DNA from: Protula sp. h YS-2021
Taxonomy: Eukaryota; Annelida; Polychaeta; Sabellida; Serpulidae
Length of the DNA stretch: 64,000 bases
NCBI GenBank assembly: GCA_949752745.1
Contig: OX457024.1
Coordinates: forward strand, 113,519,400 to 113,583,399
Direction: 5' to 3'
How positions within the stretch are numbered: position 1 is the stretch's first letter; every line of letters begins with the position of its first letter. The position numbers and the translations under genes were made by a program. Below the pieces are notes generated by a model. The model saw nothing but the letters and a program-made list of their open reading frames with translations. It was not told the DNA's origin and searched no databases. Of this stretch, positions 12,300-20,598 are shown piece by piece.

Positions 12300-12653
12300 A
12301 TGTCAACAAATCGTACAATCACAGTGATGCGGAACAGAAGGGCAGTAACGTTAACGACAGAATGTTACAAGTGTTGGGTCTGGATAGAATATCCAGGACA
12401 ACCACACAACTGCCCGGTGGATCACAATGCACCACGTCATTACTGCTGCAAAACCTGCGGTGGTTTGCTATGGTATAAGTTCACTGCAAGATTGTATGGA
12501 CAAGAGGAATGCACAGACTGCTGGTGGTGCGGTGCAACACTAAAAAACTTTGGCTACTATAACCGTCATCCGTTCAAGTGCTCGCGACGGCCGTTCTCCA
12601 TGGAACAGTTTTACAGATACCAGTGCGACTGTGTCAATCCGACTTGTTGGTGA
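12300..12653 (+). CDS. Conserved Cys-rich zinc-binding protein (A)
   Basis: 117 residues, with Cys/His pairs spaced as for several zinc sites: CYKCW, HNCP, HYCCKTCGG, CTDCWWCG, 'HPF.CSRRPF', 'YQCDC' and a terminal PTCW. The counterpart at 33477-34025 in Polinton B is almost identical over this region but has about 65 extra N-terminal residues, so the zinc domain is the conserved core. I do not recognise the family. Its place upstream of PolB and its own TATA box suggest an early regulatory or nucleic-acid-binding role, which is inference. It is followed 25 nt after the stop by a histone-like hairpin. Confidence 0.8.
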   Translation: MSTNRTITVMRNRRAVTLTTECYKCWVWIEYPGQPHNCPVDHNAPRHYCCKTCGGLLWYKFTARLYGQEECTDCWWCGATLKNFGYYNRHPFKCSRRPFSMEQFYRYQCDCVNPTCW

Positions 12654-12677
12654 AGAGCCAACTTACTAACATCTTTC

Positions 12678-12714
12678 GGCCCTTTTAAGGGCCACCCTCT
12701 GTTATGAAATGAAC
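12678..12714 (+). terminator. Histone-type 3' stem-loop plus GAAATGAAC motif (zinc gene, A)
   Basis: GGCCCTTTTAAGGGCC (12678-12693) gives a 6-bp stem with a TTTA loop and is followed by ACCC, as in histone mRNAs. A 12-nt spacer (12694-12705) leads to GAAATGAAC (12706-12714). It lies 25 nt after the stop codon, a typical distance for histone stem-loops. No AATAAA is present before the next promoter at 12739. This instance is internal to the element, so it is not explained by TIR duplication. Confidence 0.65.
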
Positions 12715-12738
12715 GCAAATTCTGTCTATGTATGAGTG

Positions 12739-12745
12739 TATAAAA
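12739..12745 (+). promoter_or_regulatory. TATA box of PolB (A)
   Basis: TATAAAA lies 65-71 bp upstream of the first ATG (12810) and directly after the 3' signal of the preceding gene. Confidence 0.7.
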
Positions 12746-12809
12746 GGGTGATGTCTGAGATTACATTTCAGCATTTCAGTTTCAGCAGTTGACGGAACAA
12801 CAACTAGCT

Positions 12810-15800
12810 ATGGTGAAAAGTGAAGAGCATGGGAAAGGAGCAAAGAGACAAAGGATGGAAGAAGATGACATTTGGCCATACGGTCAAGTTCAGTGTATGG
12901 AATGCAATGTGAAATTTCCATCTATGGATACTTATGAGACACATACATGCAGTAAAGCTGAGAAGAAAGGAGCAAAGAGACAAAAGATGGATGAAGATGA
13001 AATTTGGCCATACGGACAAGTTCAGTGTATGGAATGCAATGTGAAATTTCCATCTATGGATACTTATGAGACACATACATGCATTAAAGCTGAGATGAAA
13101 GGAGCAAAGAGACAAAAGATGGATGAAGATGAAATTTGGCCATACGGACAAGTTCAGTGTATGGAATGCAATGTAAAATTTCCATCTATGGATACTTATG
13201 AGACACATACATGCATTAAAGCTGAGATGAAAGGAGCAAAGAGACAAAAGATGGATGAAGATGAAATTTGGCCATACGGACAAGTTCAGTGTATGGAATG
13301 CAATGTAAAATTTCCATCTATGGATACTTATGAGACACATGCATGCATACCAGCTGAGATGGACAATGTACCTCATGAAGAACATGTTTCACAGAAACCG
13401 AAAACAGGACAAGTAGGGAGAGGTAGAAGGGTTAGTCTTGGTGAAAACGCGCAGGAAAAACGGTTTGAATCTGAGGATGGATCAGATTTACTGCTTGAAA
13501 TGCGACAGCAAGAGAACCGTATCAAGACACATTTGTTGGAGACCTTAAACCATGGAATGAAATGGTACATTGTCGTACACGCACGTTTCAAGAAACTAAC
13601 AGCAAATGATGAAGGTGTTATGGTAGAACAAGTGGATAATGCATTTATCAGCAGTCCAACATATGCAGCATACAATCCAGCAGATATTGAGCAGGACCTG
13701 CCAGAAGCCTATAAAGAATTATTTACCAAGTTTGACGAACATGAGCGACAAGGCTCTGGCTGGGTATTGGATAACATACTGTACATTGAAGTACATACAG
13801 CTACGTTGATGCCTCTAGAAGCGAGTAGTTTTATTCCACTACCGAAGAAAGTGAAGAAAACAAGGGGTGTGATAAACATTAACAATGATGATAACAAGTG
13901 TTTCTTATGGTCAGTATTAGCTCACCTTCACCCTCATGACGACAACCCAAATCGCGTGAATCATTACAAACCATTTGAGAAGGAATTAAAGGTAGAGGGT
14001 ATGACATTTCCGACACCGATTACGGATATTCCAAAGTTTGAAAAGGAGAACGATGTAGCCATCAACGTGTTTGGATATGAACAAGATGTAGTTGTTCCAA
14101 TACAACTGAGTCGAAACGTCAGTGTGAGAGAAATCAACTTGCTTTTGATTAGCAATGACAAGACGAGGCATTACTGCCTCATCAAGAATTTTAGCAGACT
14201 TATGTGTTATCGATCAAAGCATAAGTGTGCATATTTTTATTGTTTCAACTGTCTTCACGGGTTTGTACGACAAGAGCTTTTAGATAAACATCGTGAAGTG
14301 TGTGACAAGAATGGAGCACCACGTTTATCATTTCCCAAGGAACCCTTCATCAAGTTCAAGAATGTGGCTAAACAACAGCGAGCACCTTTTGTGATTTATG
14401 CCGACTTTGAGTGTTTCACGCAAAAGCATGAAGAAGGAGACAAGTATCAACATCATCGTCCAAACAGCTTTGCCTATGTGGTTGTGAGCAAGTACAACAC
14501 ACGTGCACCAGTCGTGTATCGAGGAGACAATGCTGTGAAAGTCTTTTTAGACCATATGGTGAATGAACGTGATCGTATTGTACGTGGTTTAGAGCGGCCA
14601 AAGGAAATGGTGATGGCTCGTGAAGACAAAGAGAATTTCAAGAACGCTGTTGATTGCTACATTTGTCATGAACCTCTAGGAGCAGATCGTGTGAGAGGTC
14701 ATGACCACATCAATGGCAAATATCGTGGAGCAGCACACAATGAATGCAACTTACAATTCCGACTTAGAAAAGATCAGCAAGGGGATAAAGATTCTTTTAT
14801 CATTCCCGTATTTTTCCACAATTTGCGAGGCTATGACAGTCACCTGATCATGGAGGAAATTGGGAAATTCAAAGGTGAAACGATTACAGTCATTCCCAAC
14901 ACCATTGAGAAATATATTGCATTCACCATGAGCAATCTGAAATTTACAGACAGCTTTCAGTTCATGAGTACCTCTCTACAGAAGTTGGTATCCAACCTTG
15001 CAGCAGAAGGGAAAGATAACTTCTACAACATGACCTCTCACATTCACGATAGTGACCAACAAGATTTGCTGCTTAGAAAGGGAGTGTACCCCTATGATTA
15101 CGTGGACGAACCATCCAAGTTTGCTGAAACACAGCTACCATCAAAGGATAAGTTTTATAGTCAGCTTAGCGAAGAGGACATTAGCGATGAGGATTATGCG
15201 CATGCACAGAAGGTGTGGGATACATTCAACTGTACCACATTTGGTGAATACCACGACCTGTACCTGAAATCAGATGTGCTATTACTAGCTGACGTGTTTG
15301 AAAATTTTCGTCAAGTGTGCCTCAACACGTATGAATTGGATCCTGCTCACTACTATACAGCACCAGGACTGTCGTGGGATGCAATGTTGAAAGCGACAAA
15401 GGTGAAGTTGGAATTAATCAATGACATTGACATGTACCAAATGGTTGAGCAAGGGATACGTGGAGGAATATCTGTGATCACACACAAGTATGCGAAAGCA
15501 AATAATCCCTACGTAGCAGATTACAATTCTGAGATACCAAACAACTATCTGATGTACCTCGACGCAAACAACTTGTATGGCTGGGCCATGTCACAAAGCA
15601 TGCCACAAAGAGGATTTATGTGGGTGAGTGAGCCAGAATCCCTCGACTTCATGGATGTAGCTGAAGATGATGACATTGGATTCATTTTGGAAGTGGATTT
15701 AGAATACCCACATTCAATCCATGATCATCATAATCACTACCCAGTGGCTCCAGAACGGAAATGTGTCAAAGTTGAAGAATTATCAGAGTACAGTCAGAAG

Positions 15801-16808
15801 CTGCGGAAAGATCTGAACATGAAAGACAAACCTAGTGAAAAGCTCATTCCTAACTTGTCTGACAAGAAGAAATATGTACTTCATTACAGGAATTTACAAC
15901 AGTACGTCTCACTGGGGTTGAAAATCACCAAAGTACATCGCGCCATTATGTTTGAACAGAGCAAATGGTTGGCAAAATACATTACCTTGAACACGGAAAA
16001 GAGAAAATTGGCTAAGAACCCATTTGAGAAAGACTTCTTCAAACTGATGAACAACTCAGTGTTTGGCAAAACCATGGAAAATGTGAGAAAGCGAATCAAT
16101 GTTGAACTTGTTCACAAGGAAAAGCGGTTCAAGAAACTTGTGGCTAAACCTTCTTTCCACAAATTCAAAATTTTCAATGAAGATTTGACTGCTGTACATT
16201 TGCGCAAAGTGGATTTGCTTCTGGATAAACCCATTCAAGTTGGCTTCACCATTCTTGACCTCAGCAAAGTGCTTATGTTCAACTTTCATTACAACTACAT
16301 CATGGTCAAGTATCCCAATGCCAAGTTGTTGTTCAGCGACACCGACAGTCTATGTTACGACATAGAAACGGAAGATATCTACAAGGATATGCAGCAAGAT
16401 GCTGACCTGTTTGACACAAGTGACTATCCGCCAGATCACTTCCTACATTCCAACGTGAACAAAAAAGTGCTTGGGAAAATGAAAGATGAGACGGCAGGCA
16501 TCCCTATTGAAGAGTTTATTGGACTCAGACCGAAAATGTACAATTTATTGTGTGGCGGGAAAGAAAAACATACAGCTAAAGGCATCACTCGAGCTTGTCA
16601 AAGACGTATTAAACATGCGCAGTATAGAGACAGTTTGTTCAACCAAACTCAAACGATGGCTACAGGACACATTATTCGAAGTCATAGTCACCAGCTTTTC
16701 TCGGAGAAGTTGAGGAAAGTAGCCCTCTCCCCATATGACGACAAGCGATATGTGCTGAATGATGGCTATTCCACTTTAGCGCATGGACATTACAAGGCTG
16801 TGGTATAA
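12810..16808 (+). CDS. Protein-primed family B DNA polymerase with amplified zinc-finger N-terminus (A)
   Basis: 1332 residues; replicates the linear element from a protein primer by analogy with other Polintons. Order: four near-identical 44-residue zinc modules (CMECN...THTC, residues ~10-190); a Polinton-specific N-domain; Exo I YADFECF (~530); a CYICHEPL...HDHINGKYRGAAH..CN zinc/HNH-like insertion (~616-648); Exo II HNLRGYDSH (~672); Exo III YLKSDVLLLAD (~820); palm motif A YLDANNLYGW (~917); motif B KLMNNSVFGK (~1077); motif C SDTDS (~1176). All catalytic residues seem present and the frame is open. An upstream TTG at 12789 is in frame, but 12810 is the first ATG. The stop codon is embedded in the TATA box of the next gene. 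Confidence 0.95.
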   Translation: MVKSEEHGKGAKRQRMEEDDIWPYGQVQCMECNVKFPSMDTYETHTCSKAEKKGAKRQKMDEDEIWPYGQVQCMECNVKFPSMDTYETHTCIKAEMKGAKRQKMDEDEIWPYGQVQCMECNVKFPSMDTYETHTCIKAEMKGAKRQKMDEDEIWPYGQVQCMECNVKFPSMDTYETHACIPAEMDNVPHEEHVSQKPKTGQVGRGRRVSLGENAQEKRFESEDGSDLLLEMRQQENRIKTHLLETLNHGMKWYIVVHARFKKLTANDEGVMVEQVDNAFISSPTYAAYNPADIEQDLPEAYKELFTKFDEHERQGSGWVLDNILYIEVHTATLMPLEASSFIPLPKKVKKTRGVININNDDNKCFLWSVLAHLHPHDDNPNRVNHYKPFEKELKVEGMTFPTPITDIPKFEKENDVAINVFGYEQDVVVPIQLSRNVSVREINLLLISNDKTRHYCLIKNFSRLMCYRSKHKCAYFYCFNCLHGFVRQELLDKHREVCDKNGAPRLSFPKEPFIKFKNVAKQQRAPFVIYADFECFTQKHEEGDKYQHHRPNSFAYVVVSKYNTRAPVVYRGDNAVKVFLDHMVNERDRIVRGLERPKEMVMAREDKENFKNAVDCYICHEPLGADRVRGHDHINGKYRGAAHNECNLQFRLRKDQQGDKDSFIIPVFFHNLRGYDSHLIMEEIGKFKGETITVIPNTIEKYIAFTMSNLKFTDSFQFMSTSLQKLVSNLAAEGKDNFYNMTSHIHDSDQQDLLLRKGVYPYDYVDEPSKFAETQLPSKDKFYSQLSEEDISDEDYAHAQKVWDTFNCTTFGEYHDLYLKSDVLLLADVFENFRQVCLNTYELDPAHYYTAPGLSWDAMLKATKVKLELINDIDMYQMVEQGIRGGISVITHKYAKANNPYVADYNSEIPNNYLMYLDANNLYGWAMSQSMPQRGFMWVSEPESLDFMDVAEDDDIGFILEVDLEYPHSIHDHHNHYPVAPERKCVKVEELSEYSQKLRKDLNMKDKPSEKLIPNLSDKKKYVLHYRNLQQYVSLGLKITKVHRAIMFEQSKWLAKYITLNTEKRKLAKNPFEKDFFKLMNNSVFGKTMENVRKRINVELVHKEKRFKKLVAKPSFHKFKIFNEDLTAVHLRKVDLLLDKPIQVGFTILDLSKVLMFNFHYNYIMVKYPNAKLLFSDTDSLCYDIETEDIYKDMQQDADLFDTSDYPPDHFLHSNVNKKVLGKMKDETAGIPIEEFIGLRPKMYNLLCGGKEKHTAKGITRACQRRIKHAQYRDSLFNQTQTMATGHIIRSHSHQLFSEKLRKVALSPYDDKRYVLNDGYSTLAHGHYKAVV
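12838..13365 (+). repeat. Four-fold 132-bp in-frame tandem repeat in PolB
   Basis: The phrase 'TCTATGGATACTTATGAG' recurs at 12921, 13053, 13185 and 13317, an exact 132-bp period (44 codons). The units differ at only a few positions. Each encodes one CxxC...HxC zinc module. Polinton B has only two strongly diverged modules here, so the expansion is recent and specific to copy A's lineage. Confidence 0.93.
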
Positions 16809-16810
16809 AA
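16804..16810 (+). promoter_or_regulatory. TATA box overlapping the PolB stop codon (A)
   Basis: TATAAAA contains the PolB termination codon TAA (16806-16808). Polinton B has the same arrangement at 38210-38216. It lies 57 bp upstream of the PC4-like gene's ATG. Confidence 0.7.
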
Positions 16811-16866
16811 GAGGGGAGGTCCTCCAACGGAAGAGTTATTTGAGGTGGGAACATTGAAGCGTTAAC

Positions 16867-17223
16867 ATGGAACGTGAAAGTCGTAAGAGATCTACAACTG
16901 ATATGGATACTCTTGCAGATGCAGTTAAAGACTTAAAAGTGAAAAATCCCACCACTACCATCAAGAAATTGAAAGTGGAGACGGCACCGACACCACAGTC
17001 GTGGGATGGAATGCTTTCTCTAGGAAATGGAAAGTATATCAAGATTATGAAACAAAGCAATGAAGGCGTGGTAAACATTCGCAAGTACCTGAGAGATGAG
17101 GGGACTGGAAAAAACCGCCCAACGAAAAAGGGAATTTTGCTAACAATACCTGAATGGAAAATGCTGAAGAAGCAAGTGAAAGAAGTGGATAAAAGGCTTC
17201 GCAGACAAGAAGACAGCTCATAA
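16867..17223 (+). CDS. PC4/SUB1-like single-stranded-DNA-binding protein (A)
   Basis: 118 residues. The N-terminal ~50 residues are charged and low-complexity. Residues ~50-112 follow the PC4 (p15, SUB1) pattern: 'LGNGKYIKI', 'G.VNIRKYLRDEGT', 'RPTKKGILLTIPEW', 'LKKQVKEVDKRL'. PC4 domains dimerise and bind single-stranded or melted DNA; cellular members act as transcription cofactors. Next to a protein-primed polymerase it could serve as the replication SSB or a late-transcription factor (inference). ATG 16867 is in frame with a second ATG at 16906, which is the start used by the copy-B homologue. The next gene starts 12 nt after the stop, so the two are probably co-transcribed. Confidence 0.85.
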   Translation: MERESRKRSTTDMDTLADAVKDLKVKNPTTTIKKLKVETAPTPQSWDGMLSLGNGKYIKIMKQSNEGVVNIRKYLRDEGTGKNRPTKKGILLTIPEWKMLKKQVKEVDKRLRRQEDSS

Positions 17224-17235
17224 CAAGGTAAAAAC

Positions 17236-17607
17236 ATGAATGCACTCATGCTGAACGGTGGTGCTTACCTTACTGTAAATGATAGGAATGAAGTGATACT
17301 AGATTCTCAGAGAAGTTATCATCGGTTTAAACCTGAAGTGTGGAAAGACTTTAAAAACATACCACTTGAACCTGGGTTTAAACGTAGACTTGAAAATAAA
17401 GTGGAAGTGACGGTGGCTGAATATGATTCTAACATACGTGTAGAAATCTGTAGAAATCTTTTACAGGATTATCCAGAGGATTATAAGGGAGTTGTGCCAG
17501 ATACACCATATACAGATTTGATCCTCTTTGATATCAAGAACTGGCGCGCAGTCTTACGATTCCTAGAAGTGATACAACATCCACTCTTCACCATCTTGCG
17601 AGCATAA
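17236..17607 (+). CDS. Small conserved Polinton protein, possibly PC4-like (A)
   Basis: 123 residues, about 85% similar to 38650-39024 of Polinton B. No named family. The C-terminal phrase 'LILFDIKNWRAVLRFLEVI' resembles the final strand and helix of PC4 domains ('ILLTIPEWKMLKKQV'), and the body has the alternating hydrophobic pattern of a small beta-rich domain. Together with its two downstream neighbours it may belong to a set of diverged PC4-like proteins. Its stop codon overlaps a CATAAAAG TATA-like box (17603-17609) for the next gene. Confidence 0.7.
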   Translation: MNALMLNGGAYLTVNDRNEVILDSQRSYHRFKPEVWKDFKNIPLEPGFKRRLENKVEVTVAEYDSNIRVEICRNLLQDYPEDYKGVVPDTPYTDLILFDIKNWRAVLRFLEVIQHPLFTILRA

Positions 17608-17609
17608 AA
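17603..17609 (+). promoter_or_regulatory. TATA-like box overlapping a stop codon (A)
   Basis: CATAAAA contains the stop TAA (17605-17607) of the preceding gene. The equivalent site in Polinton B (39020-39026) is a perfect TATAAAA, also covering the stop. It lies about 55 bp upstream of the ATG at 17663. Confidence 0.5.
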
Positions 17610-17662
17610 GACGTCTTTGCAGACAAGGAGACAGCTCATAGTTCATCTGACTGTTGAACGAG

Positions 17663-18004
17663 ATGGAAGACTTTTTATCGGAATATGAACCCATTACGCA
17701 TGGATTCTCATATCTGAGAAACGTATATGGTGACATCGTGCTAAAACATTTTGGAAAGTATATCATTCTATCAACTGACGAACAATCTGTGTTGAAAGAC
17801 CATCTAGAGAAGCTGAGGATACCTGGCTTTCTCCTGAAACTCTCAGAGGATTTAGAAGTGCGTGTGACCGAGAACTGCTTAGACGTGTTTGTACGATTTC
17901 GCCAATATGACGAGCTTACAGAATGCTACGACTACATCACCCTCAACACAGTGGAATGGCACACTCTGTTACAAGCATTGGATTGGAAAGAACCTGACGC
18001 TTGA
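17663..18004 (+). CDS. Small conserved Polinton protein, possibly PC4-like (A)
   Basis: 113 residues; homologue at 39050-39394. The segment 'LEVRVTENCLDVFVRF' followed by 'YITLNTVEWHTLLQALDW' has the strand-then-helix spacing of a PC4 half-domain. The start is the ATG at 17663 that aligns with the copy-B start; an in-frame TTG nine bases earlier is ignored. Its 3' end overlaps the next ORF by 98 nt in the +1 frame, in both elements. Confidence 0.65.
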   Translation: MEDFLSEYEPITHGFSYLRNVYGDIVLKHFGKYIILSTDEQSVLKDHLEKLRIPGFLLKLSEDLEVRVTENCLDVFVRFRQYDELTECYDYITLNTVEWHTLLQALDWKEPDA

Positions 18005-18287
18005 ATTCAAAGAGGAAGGAGTGCAACTCATGCGAGGCACCAAGTCCATTGAACTGACGCATCCCATGTGTGTTATGGTGATGGACATTGACATGAATGA
18101 TCATGGATATGAACTGAAACTGTCTGAACACAAAGATGTTAAAATAATAAAGTTTGGTAATGGACAGTGTTATGCTAGTTTTCATAGCATTTACAAACGT
18201 GGATGTAATGTCTATGATACATATATTAATTTAGATTGGTATGAATGGCATGTGTTTATCGATGTATTGAATGTATTTGTAAAATAA
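17907..18287 (+). CDS. Overlapping +1-frame protein, possibly a frameshift extension (A)
   Basis: The frame opens inside the preceding gene; its first ATG conserved with Polinton B is at 17907 (126 residues). The unique part, from 'LEFKEEGVQL.RGTKSIEL' to 'YINLDWYEWHVFIDVLNVF', again ends in a PC4-like strand and helix. Either it is translated separately from the internal ATG, or ribosomes shift +1 near 17985-18004 to make a two-domain fusion with the previous protein. Its stop overlaps an AATAAA signal (18283-18288). Confidence 0.6.
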   Translation: MTSLQNATTTSPSTQWNGTLCYKHWIGKNLTLEFKEEGVQLMRGTKSIELTHPMCVMVMDIDMNDHGYELKLSEHKDVKIIKFGNGQCYASFHSIYKRGCNVYDTYINLDWYEWHVFIDVLNVFVK

Positions 18288-18333
18288 AAGCTTAATGTGA
18301 AATAATTGTTAAAATGTAAATAATGTATAACAC

Positions 18334-18371
18334 AATAAAAAAGAATGTTGTATAAAACTGTCTTGTTTATT
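18334..18371. terminator. Convergent poly(A) signals in the centre of Polinton A
   Basis: Plus-strand AATAAA at 18334-18339 (another at 18283-18288) and minus-strand AATAAA at 18371-18366 serve the two converging gene blocks. These canonical signals contrast with the hairpin-type 3' ends of the TIR-proximal genes. Confidence 0.6.
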
Positions 18372-18437
18372 TACAATATTCATAATACAATTCACAATTA
18401 CCAACAACTTAACTAATACAACTTAACTAATACAACA

Positions 18438-18869
18438 TCAATAAAATAATGGTTTATACTGTCTATATACAAAATCCTTTACAACAAAATCACCATCACT
18501 TCTTCTTAATACATCAATGATTTCAAAAGGACTATGTCCTCGAGCTCTTTGAATTATATAATATATACAATAAAATCCACATGTAGAGGATATTGGTGTT
18601 TGTAATGGAACTGAAATGAAATTAAACTTTAAAAACTTATTCAAACGACTGTCTATAGGTAAAAGTCCATAAGAGTCAAAATATTCTGCAGGGTCTTCGT
18701 CATAATATACTGCCACCCAATGCTCTCCTGGCTCATCATGATCGTCTGTGTTGATGACATAGGTACCGCGTTGTAAAGATGGTAACTGTTCCATGGCAAA
18801 CACACCTTGAAACAAGTCTTTTGTCGTGGCATCATGGGATAGGATGGCTTCTATCTGCTTCGTGTTCAT
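18438..18869 (-). CDS. Adenain-type cysteine protease (A)
   Basis: 143 residues, the usual length for Polinton proteases. The catalytic set is visible: His50 in GEHWVAVYY, Asp65 in FDSYG, Gln90 and Cys97 in TCGFYC, with the Gln-to-Cys spacing of seven seen in adenovirus protease and Ulp1. It is expected to mature capsid precursors during virion assembly. The basic core protein encoded upstream has MFGGG and QVGGE sites resembling adenain cleavage sites. The start ATG overlaps the major capsid stop as ATGA (18866-18869), conserved in Polinton B. Confidence 0.9.
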   Translation of the reverse strand: MNTKQIEAILSHDATTKDLFQGVFAMEQLPSLQRGTYVINTDDHDEPGEHWVAVYYDEDPAEYFDSYGLLPIDSRLNKFLKFNFISVPLQTPISSTCGFYCIYYIIQRARGHSPFEIIDVLRRSDGDFVVKDFVYRQYKPLFY

Positions 18870-20239
18870 GACTGGTAGTCGAATTGAATGCTACGATTTA
18901 CACTTATTTCAACAATGTTATCAAATTCAGCATACACTATAACATTGACTGTATTTTGCAAGGCACCAGCAAAATTCATTTCTAGTCTCAAATTCCCATG
19001 TTTGATAAGGGCATAATGATCAGCACCATCATAATTAGGTGTTAAGTCAAAAGAAAACAACGAATAACCTCTAGGCCAATCTTCCCGTTTTATAATGGAA
19101 CTTTTCTCGCCATCCAATCTATCAAAAGATTTGTAAAGAGTTTCAAAAGCATCAAGATATTTGCCTTGATTTATATCAAGCTTGAGAGGTTTGGATAGGA
19201 CTGGTTCACCATCAGAGAAAAGCTGCATAAAGTTAAGATTAAAATGTTCAAAATTGTATGGATTTCTCAATACTGTTCCAGCAAAGGATTCATTATGAAC
19301 CATTCCAATGACAATACGTTTTGTTAATTGGCCTAAAAAGATGCTGTCTTTCACAAAAGATTGAAATCCAGTTGGAATAGCTAAAACTTTACATTCTTTT
19401 CAATTAACAATAAACTTAGCAGGACTTTTCATCAATGCATCTGCATGTCCCAACTGAATACCTGGACTAACCCTCACTTTGCGAATGGTTAAAAACGCTT
19501 CTCTCACTTCTACTTTAAAACCATTATTTGCAGCCATTAATACATATCCATCTTTTTGTCTATGTAAACGTAATTTCATACTAACACCATTGGGAAGATA
19601 ACGATCCTGCTCAAACAAATCTACCCTTAAACCACCTGTAAGCGCAAACTCACGGCTTAGACGTGTATACAAATAGCGATTATGTAAACCATTATTTCCT
19701 GTTTCAGCTATATCACCACCTTCAATATTTACATGAAAACCTGATACATATCTTTCATGATTAGGTCTTTTCACCTCATAAGTATTCATTGACCCGGCAG
19801 TATCTTTAAAGATGAGACGCATAGAGCGCTCAGAATGGAGACTTTCTTCCGAGTCATGAATGAGATGAGATATGATGCTAGTATAACCATGGGTATTGTT
19901 ACTATGTGATATCAAACGATCATTTAGAAATAATTCAATATTGGACCATAGCCCATTAAACAAATCATTGATACATGACACGTTATCATCTACACCACAC
20001 AGTGTTCCATCAGCCTTGACAATGCGACATACAATATGGAGTTTACTGTTCTTTAAATCTAGATATTCTTCTGTACTCGCAGGAATGTAGAATTCTATTG
20101 GAGCACCCTCTCTAATGGTAGTCATTGGTTGATAGTCTACATTATAACTTTTTTCTACAGCAGTTTGCGTTGGTGGTATGTGAAACCATTCTAATGGAGA
20201 AAGGCTACATTCACAAGAATGATTATGAATTAAAGACAT
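18866..20239 (-). pseudogene. Hexon-like major capsid protein with one in-frame stop (A)
   Basis: The frame has 458 codons, exactly the length of the intact gene at 40278-41651, but a TGA at 19400-19402 (minus strand) replaces an Arg codon of copy B and splits it into 279- and 162-codon parts. No frameshift is present. The N-terminal part carries 'ECSLSPLEWFHIPPTQTAVE', 'EFYIPASTEEYLDL' and 'GLWSNIELFLN', recognisable in Polinton double-jelly-roll capsid proteins. Without readthrough, a full capsid subunit cannot be made from this copy. The stop overlaps the protease start. Confidence 0.88.
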
Positions 20240-20241
20240 GA

Positions 20242-20598
20242 TTAAAAAATATCTTTCTTATGTTTTTTTGATGTTATCCGTTTAGCTGCCTTTCGCCTTC
20301 TGACACGTTTTGCTCGTTTCGGTCTCTTTTGTCCTCGTAACCCACCACCAAACATACGTTGTGCTACTCGACCTGTAACATCTTTCGCGATATCTTTTGC
20401 AGCCCTTTTAAGATGTGGTGCAACGATTTTAGCCCCTGTCTTAAGCAGTGGAATAGCTTTTCGAGCCAATGATCCCAGTATTGAACCAATACCATCTCCA
20501 TATTGTATTCGCGCTCCTTTAAATCCTGGTAATTCTCCACCCACTTGACGAAGAAAATGGTTGCGATATATAGATGGATTGTGTGTGTATGCTTTCAT
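20242..20598 (-). CDS. Basic core or membrane-active virion protein (A)
   Basis: 118 residues. The N-terminal half has 'QVGGELPGFKGARIQYGDGIGSILGSL' broken into glycine-rich and hydrophobic parts, then an amphipathic stretch 'ARKAIPLLKTGAKIVAPHL'. The C-terminus is very Arg/Lys-rich (KRPKRAKRVRRRK), like adenoviral core peptides. MFGG followed by G fits the adenain consensus (M/I/L)xGG-x, so processing by the neighbouring protease is plausible. Its ATG overlaps the penton-like gene's stop as ATGA, and its TAA is 2 nt before the capsid ATG. Probably a pX/pVI-like minor virion component (inference). Confidence 0.7.
   Translation of the reverse strand: MKAYTHNPSIYRNHFLRQVGGELPGFKGARIQYGDGIGSILGSLARKAIPLLKTGAKIVAPHLKRAAKDIAKDVTGRVAQRMFGGGLRGQKRPKRAKRVRRRKAAKRITSKKHKKDIF

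Noticed and set aside
12804..13385. 193-codon minus-strand ORF with repeated sequence
   Set aside because: Antisense shadow of the 132-bp zinc-finger repeat in PolB; it repeats only because the repeat lacks stops on that strand.
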